Positions 33,506 through 42,098 of a stretch of 64,000 nucleotides of DNA are shown in pieces; position 1 is the first letter of the stretch; each line of letters opens with the position of its first letter. The notes under the pieces are model-generated. The model did not search any database. It was not told the DNA's origin and saw only the letters and a program-made list of their open reading frames with translations. Made by a program: the position numbers and the translations under genes. The DNA lies in NCBI GenBank assembly GCA_964604305.1, contig CAZRYM010000006.1, positions 1-64,000 of the forward strand. The letters are read 5' to 3'. Source of the stretch: JASUTC01 sp964604305 (GTDB lineage Bacteria; Thermotogota; Thermotogae; MWEM01).

Positions 33506-33844
33506 ATGAATGATCTTAAATTCGAGTCTCAGAAATCCGGAAATGAAAATATCATCGTTAAGATAAGCGGGGACATAGATGCATATCATTCTCCAAAGAT
33601 GAAAGAGGAGATGGAGGGATTTATTAAAGGGGATTACAAGAATATCATCCTTGATTTTCAGGAAGTACCCTATATAGATAGTGCCGGTTTGGGAACGCTT
33701 GTCTCCATCTTGAGAGAGGTCCGAAATTATCAAAAAGAGCTGAGATTAGTCAGCTTGAGAAAGAATATCAAAAGAATATTTGAGATGACCCGTTTAGATA
33801 ACATATTTAACATTTATGATACAATAGAAGAAGCTGAAAAATGA
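33506..33844 (+). CDS. STAS-domain anti-sigma factor antagonist
   Basis: A 112-residue single STAS domain. VKISGDIDAYHSPKMKEEME and DFQEVPYIDSAGLGTLVSIL hold the conserved strand-loop-helix with the phosphorylatable Ser59. Such proteins release a sigma factor or another output when dephosphorylated. No anti-sigma kinase gene lies nearby. The orthologue in T. maritima (TM1442, by memory) has the same neighbours. Its stop overlaps the cmk start. Confidence 0.92.
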   Translation: MNDLKFESQKSGNENIIVKISGDIDAYHSPKMKEEMEGFIKGDYKNIILDFQEVPYIDSAGLGTLVSILREVRNYQKELRLVSLRKNIKRIFEMTRLDNIFNIYDTIEEAEK

Positions 33845-34503
33845 AAAAAGGCTTTGCAGTTGCAATAGACGGACCTGCCGGTTCCGGTAAAAGTTCCGTT
33901 GCAAAGGAATTATGTGATAAATTCGGCTTCATACATTTTGACAGTGGAGCATGTTATCGTGCTGTAGCTTATTATTTTTGGTCTGAGGGTATTATCAACA
34001 CTCAAGTGATTGATCATTCAGACATTGCTTCATTGATCAGGTTGGATTTTATTGATGGCTATTTATTGTTGAACGGAAAAAAAGTTGGAGATGAGATAAG
34101 AACACCTGAGGTTAGTCGCTTTGCATCGGATGTTTCAACGAAAAAAACGGTGAGAGATTTTGTGACCGGAAGTATTAGGGATATGATAAAAGGATATAAT
34201 GTGATCATGGATGGAAGGGATATAGGCAGCGTTGTATTGCCCAATGCGGATTTAAAGATCTTTTTAACTGCAAGTGCCGGAGAAAGGGCAAAGAGAAGGT
34301 TGAAAGAATGGCAAAAAAAAGGTGAACAGATTAAACTGGAAGAGGTAATAAAGGAAATTGAGTGTAGAGACCAACAGGACACCAACAGAAAACTTGCCCC
34401 TTTAAAACCTGCAGAAGATGCCATACTGTTAGATACAACTACATTATCTTTCCATGAAGTGGTTCAGGAAATTACAAAATTGATAGACGAGAAAAAAGGG
34501 TGA
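33841..34503 (+). CDS. cmk: Cytidylate kinase
   Basis: Phosphorylates CMP and dCMP; 220 residues. The P-loop VAIDGPAGSGKSSVAKEL opens the protein, DSGACYRAVAYY binds the substrate, DGRDIGSVVLPNADLKIFLT is the core and ECRDQQDTNRKLAPLKPAED the lid region. It overlaps the STAS gene by four bases (ATGA). The end of the gene (aaaaaaggg then TGA) lies against the start of ispH. Confidence 0.96.
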   Translation: MKKGFAVAIDGPAGSGKSSVAKELCDKFGFIHFDSGACYRAVAYYFWSEGIINTQVIDHSDIASLIRLDFIDGYLLLNGKKVGDEIRTPEVSRFASDVSTKKTVRDFVTGSIRDMIKGYNVIMDGRDIGSVVLPNADLKIFLTASAGERAKRRLKEWQKKGEQIKLEEVIKEIECRDQQDTNRKLAPLKPAEDAILLDTTTLSFHEVVQEITKLIDEKKG

Positions 34504-34511
34504 TTTAGGTT

Positions 34512-35372
34512 ATTATACGAAGAGCTGAAAATATAGGCTTTTGTTCTGGAGTGGACCGGGCAATATCATTGGCAGAAGAAATATTGAAAAAAACAAAGCC
34601 ATTGTATGTTACGGGAGATCTCGTTCATAATGCAATTGTTATGGATGATTTGTCTGCGAAAGGTCTTAAGATTATCGATGAAAATGCTCTGCCTTCTAAT
34701 GAGACAGTTTTGATCCAGGCGCATGGTGCTTCACCTGATTTGATTAAAAAACTGAGTTCAATGGGAAACGAGATCATTGATGGGACTTGCCCAATTGTGA
34801 AAAAGAGCTTCGATATATGTAAAGGTTGTTTTCAGTCAGGATATAAACTTTTTGTATTTGGCCAATCAAAACACCCGGAAATGAGGGCGTTAAAAGGGAT
34901 CGTAAAAGAAGCGATGATTCTAAATGATTTGGATGAATTGAAAATGAGTGTTAAAAAAATAAATGAAAAGGTAAGTGGAAATTTTGCATTATGTGCGCAA
35001 ACCACAAAACCCATCGGGAGATTTAGTGAATTTTCTGCTTATTTATGCTCTCAACTTAAACAGTTTCAGCAATTAATAGTGTATAATACGATTTGTGATG
35101 CTACCACGTTTAGAGAAGATGAAATAAAAATGCTTGCATCCGGTAACGATTGTGTTATAGTAGTTGGTGGTGTCAAAAGTTCAAACACAAGAAAATTGTA
35201 CGACATAGCTAAACGACACAACGGCAATTCGCATCTGGTGCATTCCTTAGGGGATCTTGATGCTTTAAAAAAGAACATCTTTCAATCCGAGACTTGTGTG
35301 ATCGCAAGTGGAACATCCACACCGATGAGACAGGTTGAAGAGGTTGAAAATTATATAACAAGCGAAATGTAG
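34512..35372 (+). CDS. ispH: 4-hydroxy-3-methylbut-2-enyl diphosphate reductase, non-AUG start
   Basis: Last enzyme of the non-mevalonate pathway, reducing HMBPP to IPP and DMAPP with a [4Fe-4S] cluster. The ligands are in NIGFCSGVDRAI (first Cys, about residue 11), GTCPIVKKS and IVYNTICDAT. Conserved HGASPD and CAQTTKP are also seen. The first Cys lies upstream of the first ATG/GTG/TTG, and an in-frame TAG at 34506 limits the frame. Translation must therefore start at ATT (34512) or ATA (34515), giving 286 residues that align with the usual N-terminus. AAAGGG upstream is the likely SD. Confidence 0.9.
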   Translation: MIRRAENIGFCSGVDRAISLAEEILKKTKPLYVTGDLVHNAIVMDDLSAKGLKIIDENALPSNETVLIQAHGASPDLIKKLSSMGNEIIDGTCPIVKKSFDICKGCFQSGYKLFVFGQSKHPEMRALKGIVKEAMILNDLDELKMSVKKINEKVSGNFALCAQTTKPIGRFSEFSAYLCSQLKQFQQLIVYNTICDATTFREDEIKMLASGNDCVIVVGGVKSSNTRKLYDIAKRHNGNSHLVHSLGDLDALKKNIFQSETCVIASGTSTPMRQVEEVENYITSEM

Positions 35373-35385
35373 GAGGTTGACAAAT

Positions 35386-37083
35386 ATGGTCGACGGTAAA
35401 GACGGTCAGGAAATCACAAACATGGAAGAGGTAATGGAAGAACTTGAAAGGAGTGACACTTTTCTTGCTGATCCCAAAAAGGGATCATTGGTAACAGTAC
35501 AGGTATGGGAAGTTCATGACAATGAACTCCTCGTTAAAAGTGGTGGTAAGAGTGAAGGCATGATAGCAAAGGAGGATCTGGTTAAAGATATCTCCGAATA
35601 TCAGCCGGGAGATCAATTAGATGGAATAATTACTTACATAAACGAGGAAGACGGACACATAAAAATTTCCGAGAAGAAACGGGTCATGAAGGAAATACTG
35701 AACAATTTGAAGGATTACCACAAAGACGAAACTCCTGTAAAGGGTAAGATCATTGCAAAAAACAAGGGTGGTTATGTTGTTAAGTTGTTCGGAGTTCTTC
35801 AAGCCTTCTTGCCTGCAAGTCATTCGATGTTGGATAGAAATGCAGATGCTGAAGGTATGGAAATGGAATTTGAGATTATTGATCTCCGATACAGGAGAAA
35901 GGGTAATCCCAATATTGTGCTCTCCAGAAAAAAGATACAGCAAAAGGTTATCAATGAGTTCCTTACCAAGGTTTCTGAAGGAAAGGTCATTGAAGGAAAG
36001 GTAGAAGGCATCGAAAAGTTTGGAGTATTTGTAGATCTTGGTCCTATCACAGGCTTGATACCAAGATCAGAGCTAACCTATGATAGAGAACTAGAGCCAA
36101 AAGATGTTGTGGATATAGGAGATCCGGTTAACGTAATGGTTCTCAGGATTGACAAGAAATCCAATAAAATCACATTAAGCAGGAAGAGGCTTCAACCTGA
36201 TCCATGGACCGGAATAGAGGCAAAGCATCCGGTAGGTTCAAGGGTAAAAGGTGAAGTTATCAGGATACTGCCGTTTGGTTTTGTTGTCAAAATAGAACCC
36301 GGACTAGAGGGTCTGGTCCATACATCTGAAATTTTCTGGACTAATAGAAGAATGGACATTCGAGCTGTTGTTCAGGAAGGAGAACAGGTTGAAGTTGAAG
36401 TAATAGGCATCGATAAGGAAAAGAGAAAGATGTCTCTTAGTCTGAAAAAGGTTAGAGGAAATCCATGGGAGGACGTTGAAGAAAAGTTCTCGGTGGGTAA
36501 GGTATGTGATGCCAAAGTTGTCAAGATACTCCCAAGCGGTTTGATTGCCGAGTTGGAGGAAGGAATATCCGGATTTGTTCACGTTACAGAGATGTCGTGG
36601 AACTTCCTGGACAACATAGAAGATGTTTATTCAGTTGGAGATGAAATAAAGGTTTCTGTAATGGAAGTTTTGCCAAATGAACAGAGAATTCGATTGAGTA
36701 TCAGAAATATCTCGGAAGATCCCTGGAAGAGAGCAAATGAAGAACTCAACAAGGGAGATGAAGTTAAAGGAAAGGTTATCAGGCTTACTAACACCGGTGC
36801 AACGGTCATGCTTGATGATTACAATATAGAGGCCTTCCTGCCTGTAAGTCAGATTTCAGTGCAACGGGTTGAAAAACCGGAAGATGTACTGAAGGTAGGA
36901 GATGAGGTTGATGCAAAGGTTGTCAGAACGGTTTACGAGCCGGAAAAAGAAAGAAGAAACATGGTCATATCCATAAAGCAGAAAGAAGTAGATGAAGAAA
37001 GAACAGATTATCAGCAGTATATGGATAAAGACGAGTCAACCGTAACCATGCATGAACTGATGAAGGAAAAGGGGAAAGAGTGA
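35386..37083 (+). CDS. S1 RNA-binding domain protein (ribosomal protein bS1-like)
   Basis: A 565-residue protein with six S1 repeats, starting near residues 20, 105, 190, 277, 363 and 448, the same number as E. coli bS1. Repeats 3 to 5 are the most regular, for example GKVEGIEKFGVFVDLGPITG and GEVIRILPFGFVVKIEPGLE. It likely brings mRNA to the ribosome or acts as a general RNA chaperone. The ATG at 35386 has GGAGG nine bases upstream. It lies between ispH and der; S1 proteins are commonly next to or fused with IspH in Firmicutes and Thermotogota. Confidence 0.93.
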   Translation: MVDGKDGQEITNMEEVMEELERSDTFLADPKKGSLVTVQVWEVHDNELLVKSGGKSEGMIAKEDLVKDISEYQPGDQLDGIITYINEEDGHIKISEKKRVMKEILNNLKDYHKDETPVKGKIIAKNKGGYVVKLFGVLQAFLPASHSMLDRNADAEGMEMEFEIIDLRYRRKGNPNIVLSRKKIQQKVINEFLTKVSEGKVIEGKVEGIEKFGVFVDLGPITGLIPRSELTYDRELEPKDVVDIGDPVNVMVLRIDKKSNKITLSRKRLQPDPWTGIEAKHPVGSRVKGEVIRILPFGFVVKIEPGLEGLVHTSEIFWTNRRMDIRAVVQEGEQVEVEVIGIDKEKRKMSLSLKKVRGNPWEDVEEKFSVGKVCDAKVVKILPSGLIAELEEGISGFVHVTEMSWNFLDNIEDVYSVGDEIKVSVMEVLPNEQRIRLSIRNISEDPWKRANEELNKGDEVKGKVIRLTNTGATVMLDDYNIEAFLPVSQISVQRVEKPEDVLKVGDEVDAKVVRTVYEPEKERRNMVISIKQKEVDEERTDYQQYMDKDESTVTMHELMKEKGKE

Positions 37084-38450
37084 GCGAAAGATTACCGGTA
37101 GTTCATATACTGGGAAAACCCAATGTTGGAAAGTCAACCCTTTTCAACCGCTTAATTCGGAAAAAAAAGGCAATCGTTGATGATACTCCCGGTGTAACGC
37201 GGGATGCCGTTAAAGGCGAGGTCCGGTTTGATAATCGGGCCTTTTCTCTTGTAGACACTTGCGGTATGTTCGGGGACCCTGAGGGGATTATCGAGGAGAA
37301 GATGTGGGACATGGCTACAAAAGATGCCCACAAGGCTGATCTGGTGCTGTTTGTAGTGGATGGGGTTAACCCGCCAACCAATGAGGATTACAAGGTGGTC
37401 GATTTTCTTCGTTCTAAGGGGATTACACCTTTACTGATTGCAAATAAAACTGAGAGTACAAAGAAATATGAGGCAAATCTTGCTGATTTATATCAGCTTG
37501 GTATGGGAGATCCATACCCGGTTTCAGCAGAACACGGATATGGGGTTTTGGATTTGGTTGAAGAGATTTTGGAACATCTTTCCGAAGCTTATACCAGACT
37601 TGAAAAAGGACCTCAAGAGGAAGCTCAGGCAGATGGCGATATTTTAAAGATAGCCATTGTGGGAAAGCCAAATGTGGGAAAGTCTTCGCTTTTCAATCAG
37701 ATATTAAAAGAAGAAAGAAGCATGGTCACTGAAATAGCTGGAACTACCAGAGATACTATCGATGCTGATGTTGAATTGTTTTCAAAAAAATACAGGTTGA
37801 TTGACACAGCTGGTATTAGAAGGAAGAACAGAGTTAAATATTATACAATCGAGAGTTATAGTATTATTCGGGCTAAAGATGCCATCGATAGAGCGGATGT
37901 TTGTGTTGTGATGCTGGATGTAAATGAGGAGATAAGCGATCAGGATAAGAAGATCGTGGGTTTTGTTGAAAATTCCGGGAAGGCTAGTGTCCTTGTGTTT
38001 AACAAATGTGATACCTTAAGTGAACCGGAAAAAGAAAGCTTGTATCCTGAGATACGGGAAAATGCAAAAATGGATTTCTATTTTATACCCTATGCTAAAG
38101 TGTTGTTTATTTCAGCGTTGACAGGGATGGGCTTGAAAAAAGTGTTTGAAGCCGTTGATGAAGCATATGAATCCTATTGCAGAGAATTTTCTACCGGTGC
38201 TATTAATTCAGCATTAGAGAGAATCAATATATTAGTTCCGGCACCATCGCCAAAAGGAAAACGCATTAGATTGTATTATGCCAATCAGATTTCAGTAAAA
38301 CCACCGGTGATTCAAATTTTTTGCAATTATCCCGAATTAGTTCCTGAAAATTATAAAAAGGCGGTAAAGAAAAATCTCAGAAAATTTCTTGGACCCTTAC
38401 CCGGAAGCCCTTTGTTTACAAAATTTGTAAGCCGGAGGAAAAAAGGATGA
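37080..38450 (+). CDS. der: Ribosome biogenesis GTPase Der (EngA)
   Basis: Double-GTPase of 456 residues needed for 50S assembly. Two Era-like G domains carry P-loops GKPNVGKST (from Gly12) and GKPNVGKSS (from Gly195), each with DTCG/DTAG and NK(T/C)D-type motifs, and a KH-like C-terminal domain follows (LVPAPSPKGKRIRLYYANQ). GTG start overlaps the S1 stop; plsY overlaps its stop. Confidence 0.97.
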   Translation: MSERLPVVHILGKPNVGKSTLFNRLIRKKKAIVDDTPGVTRDAVKGEVRFDNRAFSLVDTCGMFGDPEGIIEEKMWDMATKDAHKADLVLFVVDGVNPPTNEDYKVVDFLRSKGITPLLIANKTESTKKYEANLADLYQLGMGDPYPVSAEHGYGVLDLVEEILEHLSEAYTRLEKGPQEEAQADGDILKIAIVGKPNVGKSSLFNQILKEERSMVTEIAGTTRDTIDADVELFSKKYRLIDTAGIRRKNRVKYYTIESYSIIRAKDAIDRADVCVVMLDVNEEISDQDKKIVGFVENSGKASVLVFNKCDTLSEPEKESLYPEIRENAKMDFYFIPYAKVLFISALTGMGLKKVFEAVDEAYESYCREFSTGAINSALERINILVPAPSPKGKRIRLYYANQISVKPPVIQIFCNYPELVPENYKKAVKKNLRKFLGPLPGSPLFTKFVSRRKKG

Positions 38451-39040
38451 ATATATTTTACGTTATTTTGTTATATATTTGCGGTTCAATTCCTTTCAGC
38501 TATTTGATCCCCTTTTATTCCAAGGGAATTGATATCCGGAAGGTTGGATCGGGAAATATTGGTGCAACAAATGTCATGAGAGGGGCGGGGAAAAGGCTGG
38601 GCATCATCTGCTTGATTCTTGATTCTCTAAAAGCCTATATTCCCCTGATGCTTTTGAGATACGTCTTTCTTCCCAACGATCCGTATATGACCGTTTGGTT
38701 TTCAATTGCGGCAATGGCTGCCGTGATTGGACATGACTATTCTGTTTTTATGAAATTTGCCGGAGGTAAGGGGGTCTCGTCTACAATGGGAGTCTTTTTT
38801 GCCGTAAACCCCATTTCAGGAATTGTTTTTTTTACCCTTGGGATTACCTTGGCCTTTTCCACTAGAATTATGTCCCTTGCGTCTATCGCTGCCATGTCAG
38901 TGACAACAATTTGTATCTTTTTTCTTGAATCGGATCCTGCATTTTGGGTTTTATATATCGTCATGACTTTATTTTCCGTTTACAGACATAAGGGGAACAT
39001 CAAACGTTTGGCAAACGGAAATGAAAACAAATTTATGTGA
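38447..39040 (+). CDS. plsY: Acyl-phosphate:glycerol-3-phosphate acyltransferase PlsY
   Basis: Membrane enzyme of 197 residues that starts phospholipid synthesis by acylating glycerol 3-phosphate. The three conserved motifs are visible: GSIPFSYLI near the N-terminus, VGSGNIGATNVMRGAGK, and KFAGGKGVSSTMGVF. Five hydrophobic segments are predicted by eye. Its ATG overlaps the der stop, as in several Thermotogota and Firmicutes. Confidence 0.96.
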   Translation: MNIFYVILLYICGSIPFSYLIPFYSKGIDIRKVGSGNIGATNVMRGAGKRLGIICLILDSLKAYIPLMLLRYVFLPNDPYMTVWFSIAAMAAVIGHDYSVFMKFAGGKGVSSTMGVFFAVNPISGIVFFTLGITLAFSTRIMSLASIAAMSVTTICIFFLESDPAFWVLYIVMTLFSVYRHKGNIKRLANGNENKFM

Positions 39041-39052
39041 GGTAAAAAACTC

Positions 39053-41230
39053 TTGGAAAAAGAGAATTGTAATTACGATTATTTTGTCAAAAATGCAAGT
39101 TCGGAAGATTATATAACATCCAAACGGGGAAAACCGTTACCTCTTGGTGCTTTAGTAGAGGGTACAGGAACAAATTTTTCCCTGTTTTCCCGAAATGCGG
39201 TAGGCGTCACTTTGGAGCTTTATCAAAATTATTACGATGATAAACCATCCCACGTATTTGATTTGGATTCCAAAAAAAACAAAACGGGTGATGTTTGGCA
39301 TATCTTTCTTGAGGGAATCGATTGCGGTCAATTTTACGGTTATCGGGTTCATGGTCCTTACGACCCAAAAAACGGAATGCGTTTTAATCCCAACAAATTA
39401 TTGACGGACCCTTATGCACAAGCTATCTCAGGTGCATATAACTGGGATCAGGAATATGCTTACGGATATGACAAAAACTCCCCGTTGAAAGACTTGTCTT
39501 TTTCAGAGATTGATTCAGCAAGGAGTCCGGCCAAGAGTATCGTTGTATGTGAAAGCGAATTTGAGTGGGATGGCGATCAGCCCCTGAGAGTTCCAATGAA
39601 TGATACCATCATCTATGAAATGCATGTCAGATTCTTTACACGTTCAGATAGCTCCGAGTGCTCTCTTCCGGGTACCTTCCACGGAATTACCGAAAAGATA
39701 GCCCATTTGAAGGAACTTGGTATTACAACTGTGGAGCTCATGCCTATCTTTGAATTTAATATCAATTCGAATGTTAATATCAATCCCAAAACAGGCGAAA
39801 AATTAATTAACGCTTGGGGTTACGATCCCCTTGCATTTTTCGCAGTTGAAAGTTCTTATACCCATTGCATCGGAATTGGTGATCAGGTATTCAGATTCAA
39901 GGAATTCGTTAAAAAGATGCATGAGGAGGGTATCGAGGTTATCATCGATGTCGTGTACAACCATACCGGAGAAGGAGCTCAAGAAGGCCCCACACTCTCT
40001 TTTAGGGGGATCGATAATGCCGTTTATTATCTTTTGAACGCGGATAATAAACGCTTTTACATGAATTATTCAGGAACCGGGAATACCCTGAATTGCAACA
40101 AAACAGTTGTTAAACAGATGATCATCGATAGTTTGAGATTTTGGGTGACCCAGATGCATATCGATGGATTTCGTTTCGATCTTGCTGCCATTCTGGGAAG
40201 GTCAACGAGTGGAGAATGGATCGGGGATTTTTCACTCTTAAAGGATATATCAGATGATCCTATTTTAGCCAGATCAAAATTGATAGCAGAAGGCTGGGAT
40301 GCCGCCGGCGGATACTATGTCGGGGAATTTCCAAAAGGTTGGGCTGAATGGAACGGGAAATTCCGTGATGTAGTCAGACGGTTTATACGTGGCGATAAGG
40401 GTCAAGTGCCTGAATTGGCAACCAGAATAGCCGGAAGTTCTGACCTCTACAACAAACCCGGGAGGAAACCCTTTGACGGGATCAATTTTATCACCGCACA
40501 CGATGGCTTTACCTTATGGGATCTGGTTTCATATAACAAAAAGCACAACGAAGAAAATGGAGAGAATAACACAGATGGAACCAATGAGAATTTCAGCTTC
40601 AACTATGGACATGAAGGACCAACAAATAATCCTGAGATATTGGCCATAAGGAAAAAACAAATAAAAAATTTTGTGACGACACTGATGGTCTCCCAGGGTA
40701 TTCCAATGATATTAATGGGCGATGAGATGTGTCGGAGTCAGCAAGGCAATAACAACGCCTACTGTCATGATAATGAGATCACATGGCTTGATTGGACATT
40801 GAAGGAAAAAAACAATGACATTTTCCAATTCTTTAAATCCGTGATTACCTTTAGAAAAGGGCATAATTGTTTGAGAAGAGAACATTTTTTCACAGGAAAG
40901 AAGACCAAACAAGGAGTTAGAGACATTACCTGGCATGGAACTGAACTGCATTTACCGGATTGGTCATATGATTCACACACCCTTGCCTTCGTCATCAGCG
41001 GAACAGACTTGGACTCATTCACAGTTAAAGATAGTGATGTGTACGTTGCAATGAATTTTTATATTGAACCCCTGAAATTCAAACTTCCAAAGCCACCATC
41101 AGGAAAATGGTACAGAATTGTGGACACCAATGAAAAACATCCGGATGATTTTCTGGAACAAGGAAAAGAAGTTACAGGAGATGAATATTTGGTGGGGGAT
41201 AAAAGCATCATCGTCTTGATAAACCGGTAA
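39053..41230 (+). CDS. glgX: Glycogen debranching enzyme (GlgX/isoamylase type)
   Basis: GH13 enzyme of 725 residues that cleaves alpha-1,6 branches of glycogen or limit dextrins. A CBM48-like N-terminal domain (NFSLFSRNAVGVTLELYQ) precedes the barrel with VIIDVVYNHTGEG, DGFRFDLA (nucleophile Asp376), IAEGWDAAGG (acid Glu413) and ITAHDGFTLWDLVSYN. TTG start follows GAGGT. It complements the GH57 branching enzyme at 56969, which points to a glycogen-like storage polymer. I cannot exclude trehalose or pullulan side specificity. Confidence 0.94.
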   Translation: MEKENCNYDYFVKNASSEDYITSKRGKPLPLGALVEGTGTNFSLFSRNAVGVTLELYQNYYDDKPSHVFDLDSKKNKTGDVWHIFLEGIDCGQFYGYRVHGPYDPKNGMRFNPNKLLTDPYAQAISGAYNWDQEYAYGYDKNSPLKDLSFSEIDSARSPAKSIVVCESEFEWDGDQPLRVPMNDTIIYEMHVRFFTRSDSSECSLPGTFHGITEKIAHLKELGITTVELMPIFEFNINSNVNINPKTGEKLINAWGYDPLAFFAVESSYTHCIGIGDQVFRFKEFVKKMHEEGIEVIIDVVYNHTGEGAQEGPTLSFRGIDNAVYYLLNADNKRFYMNYSGTGNTLNCNKTVVKQMIIDSLRFWVTQMHIDGFRFDLAAILGRSTSGEWIGDFSLLKDISDDPILARSKLIAEGWDAAGGYYVGEFPKGWAEWNGKFRDVVRRFIRGDKGQVPELATRIAGSSDLYNKPGRKPFDGINFITAHDGFTLWDLVSYNKKHNEENGENNTDGTNENFSFNYGHEGPTNNPEILAIRKKQIKNFVTTLMVSQGIPMILMGDEMCRSQQGNNNAYCHDNEITWLDWTLKEKNNDIFQFFKSVITFRKGHNCLRREHFFTGKKTKQGVRDITWHGTELHLPDWSYDSHTLAFVISGTDLDSFTVKDSDVYVAMNFYIEPLKFKLPKPPSGKWYRIVDTNEKHPDDFLEQGKEVTGDEYLVGDKSIIVLINR

Positions 41231-41235
41231 TTGTT

Positions 41236-42078
41236 ATGAAAAGGTTATTTTCCATTTTTTTGGTTTTATTAATATTCCTTTCGATTGGTTTAGCAATCCA
41301 TATTGAATTTGAAAGGACAACACCCCTTTACCTTCGCAATTTTATACAACCTCAGATTGAAAAAATTTCATTAGAGCTATCTGATTTATGGGATATACAG
41401 TTAGATTATCCATTATATGTTAAGGTAGAACGAAAAAGACAACTTGGAGCAAGCGGAGAGGCCTCATTTGATGGTGAAAGATTCAGCCTCTTTATGACAC
41501 CGGTAACAGATGCTATTCCCTCATTGTTAAGGCATGAGATGATGCATGTATATACCTTTCAGTGGTTTTTTAATAATGACATTTATAATGCCCCTTTGTG
41601 GTTTGTCGAAGGGCTGGCCGTATGGTATGAAAATCACAAAAGTATCAATATTAGAGATCTTAATCCCGTATCGCTAATCAAAGAGATTGATGTTTTGAAC
41701 GTCAATGCCTACCCCACTGGAGATGCATTTGCGCGTTATTATTCATTTCTTGCTGACTTTTTCTTTTACCTGGATGCCAGAATTGATATTGGTGAATCTT
41801 TTGGTGAAATTCTAACAAGGCTTGAAAATACAGAGGATTACAAAGAAGCCTTTGTGAAAAAAAAGACCTTCAACAGCATTTATTCAAAATGGAAAAGAAA
41901 CCGCATCATCATGTCTGTAATCGGATTTGTTGTACTCCAGTTCAGTTGGTTTGTTCCCGCAATTATCATTATCTTTTTGGGGGTTTGGACATATATGAAG
42001 AGACGGGATGTCAAAGATATTGATATTAAAAAACTGGAGAAATACTACGGGAAAGAGTATTGGAAAAAGGATGAATAA
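41236..42078 (+). CDS. Membrane-anchored gluzincin-like peptidase (MA-like)
   Basis: A 280-residue protein with a signal anchor at the N-terminus (FSIFLVLLIFLSIGLAIHI) and a second membrane segment near residues 225-247 (VIGFVVLQFSWFVPAIIII). Between them, RHEMMH (His100, Glu101, His104) is a HExxH zinc site, and WFVEGLAVWYE gives Glu125 as the third ligand, a gluzincin arrangement typical of peptidase MA-like proteins. The short cytoplasmic tail is basic. It directly follows glgX and is convergent with a GGDEF gene. Substrate unknown. Confidence 0.8.
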   Translation: MKRLFSIFLVLLIFLSIGLAIHIEFERTTPLYLRNFIQPQIEKISLELSDLWDIQLDYPLYVKVERKRQLGASGEASFDGERFSLFMTPVTDAIPSLLRHEMMHVYTFQWFFNNDIYNAPLWFVEGLAVWYENHKSINIRDLNPVSLIKEIDVLNVNAYPTGDAFARYYSFLADFFFYLDARIDIGESFGEILTRLENTEDYKEAFVKKKTFNSIYSKWKRNRIIMSVIGFVVLQFSWFVPAIIIIFLGVWTYMKRRDVKDIDIKKLEKYYGKEYWKKDE

Positions 42079-42098
42079 CTAATTTGTTTTTACTGTTC

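Noticed and set aside
34485..34512. Programmed -1 frameshift from cmk into ispH at AAAAAAG
   Set aside because: A -1 shift would enter the ispH frame but meets TAG at 34506 before ispH begins, so no fusion is made.
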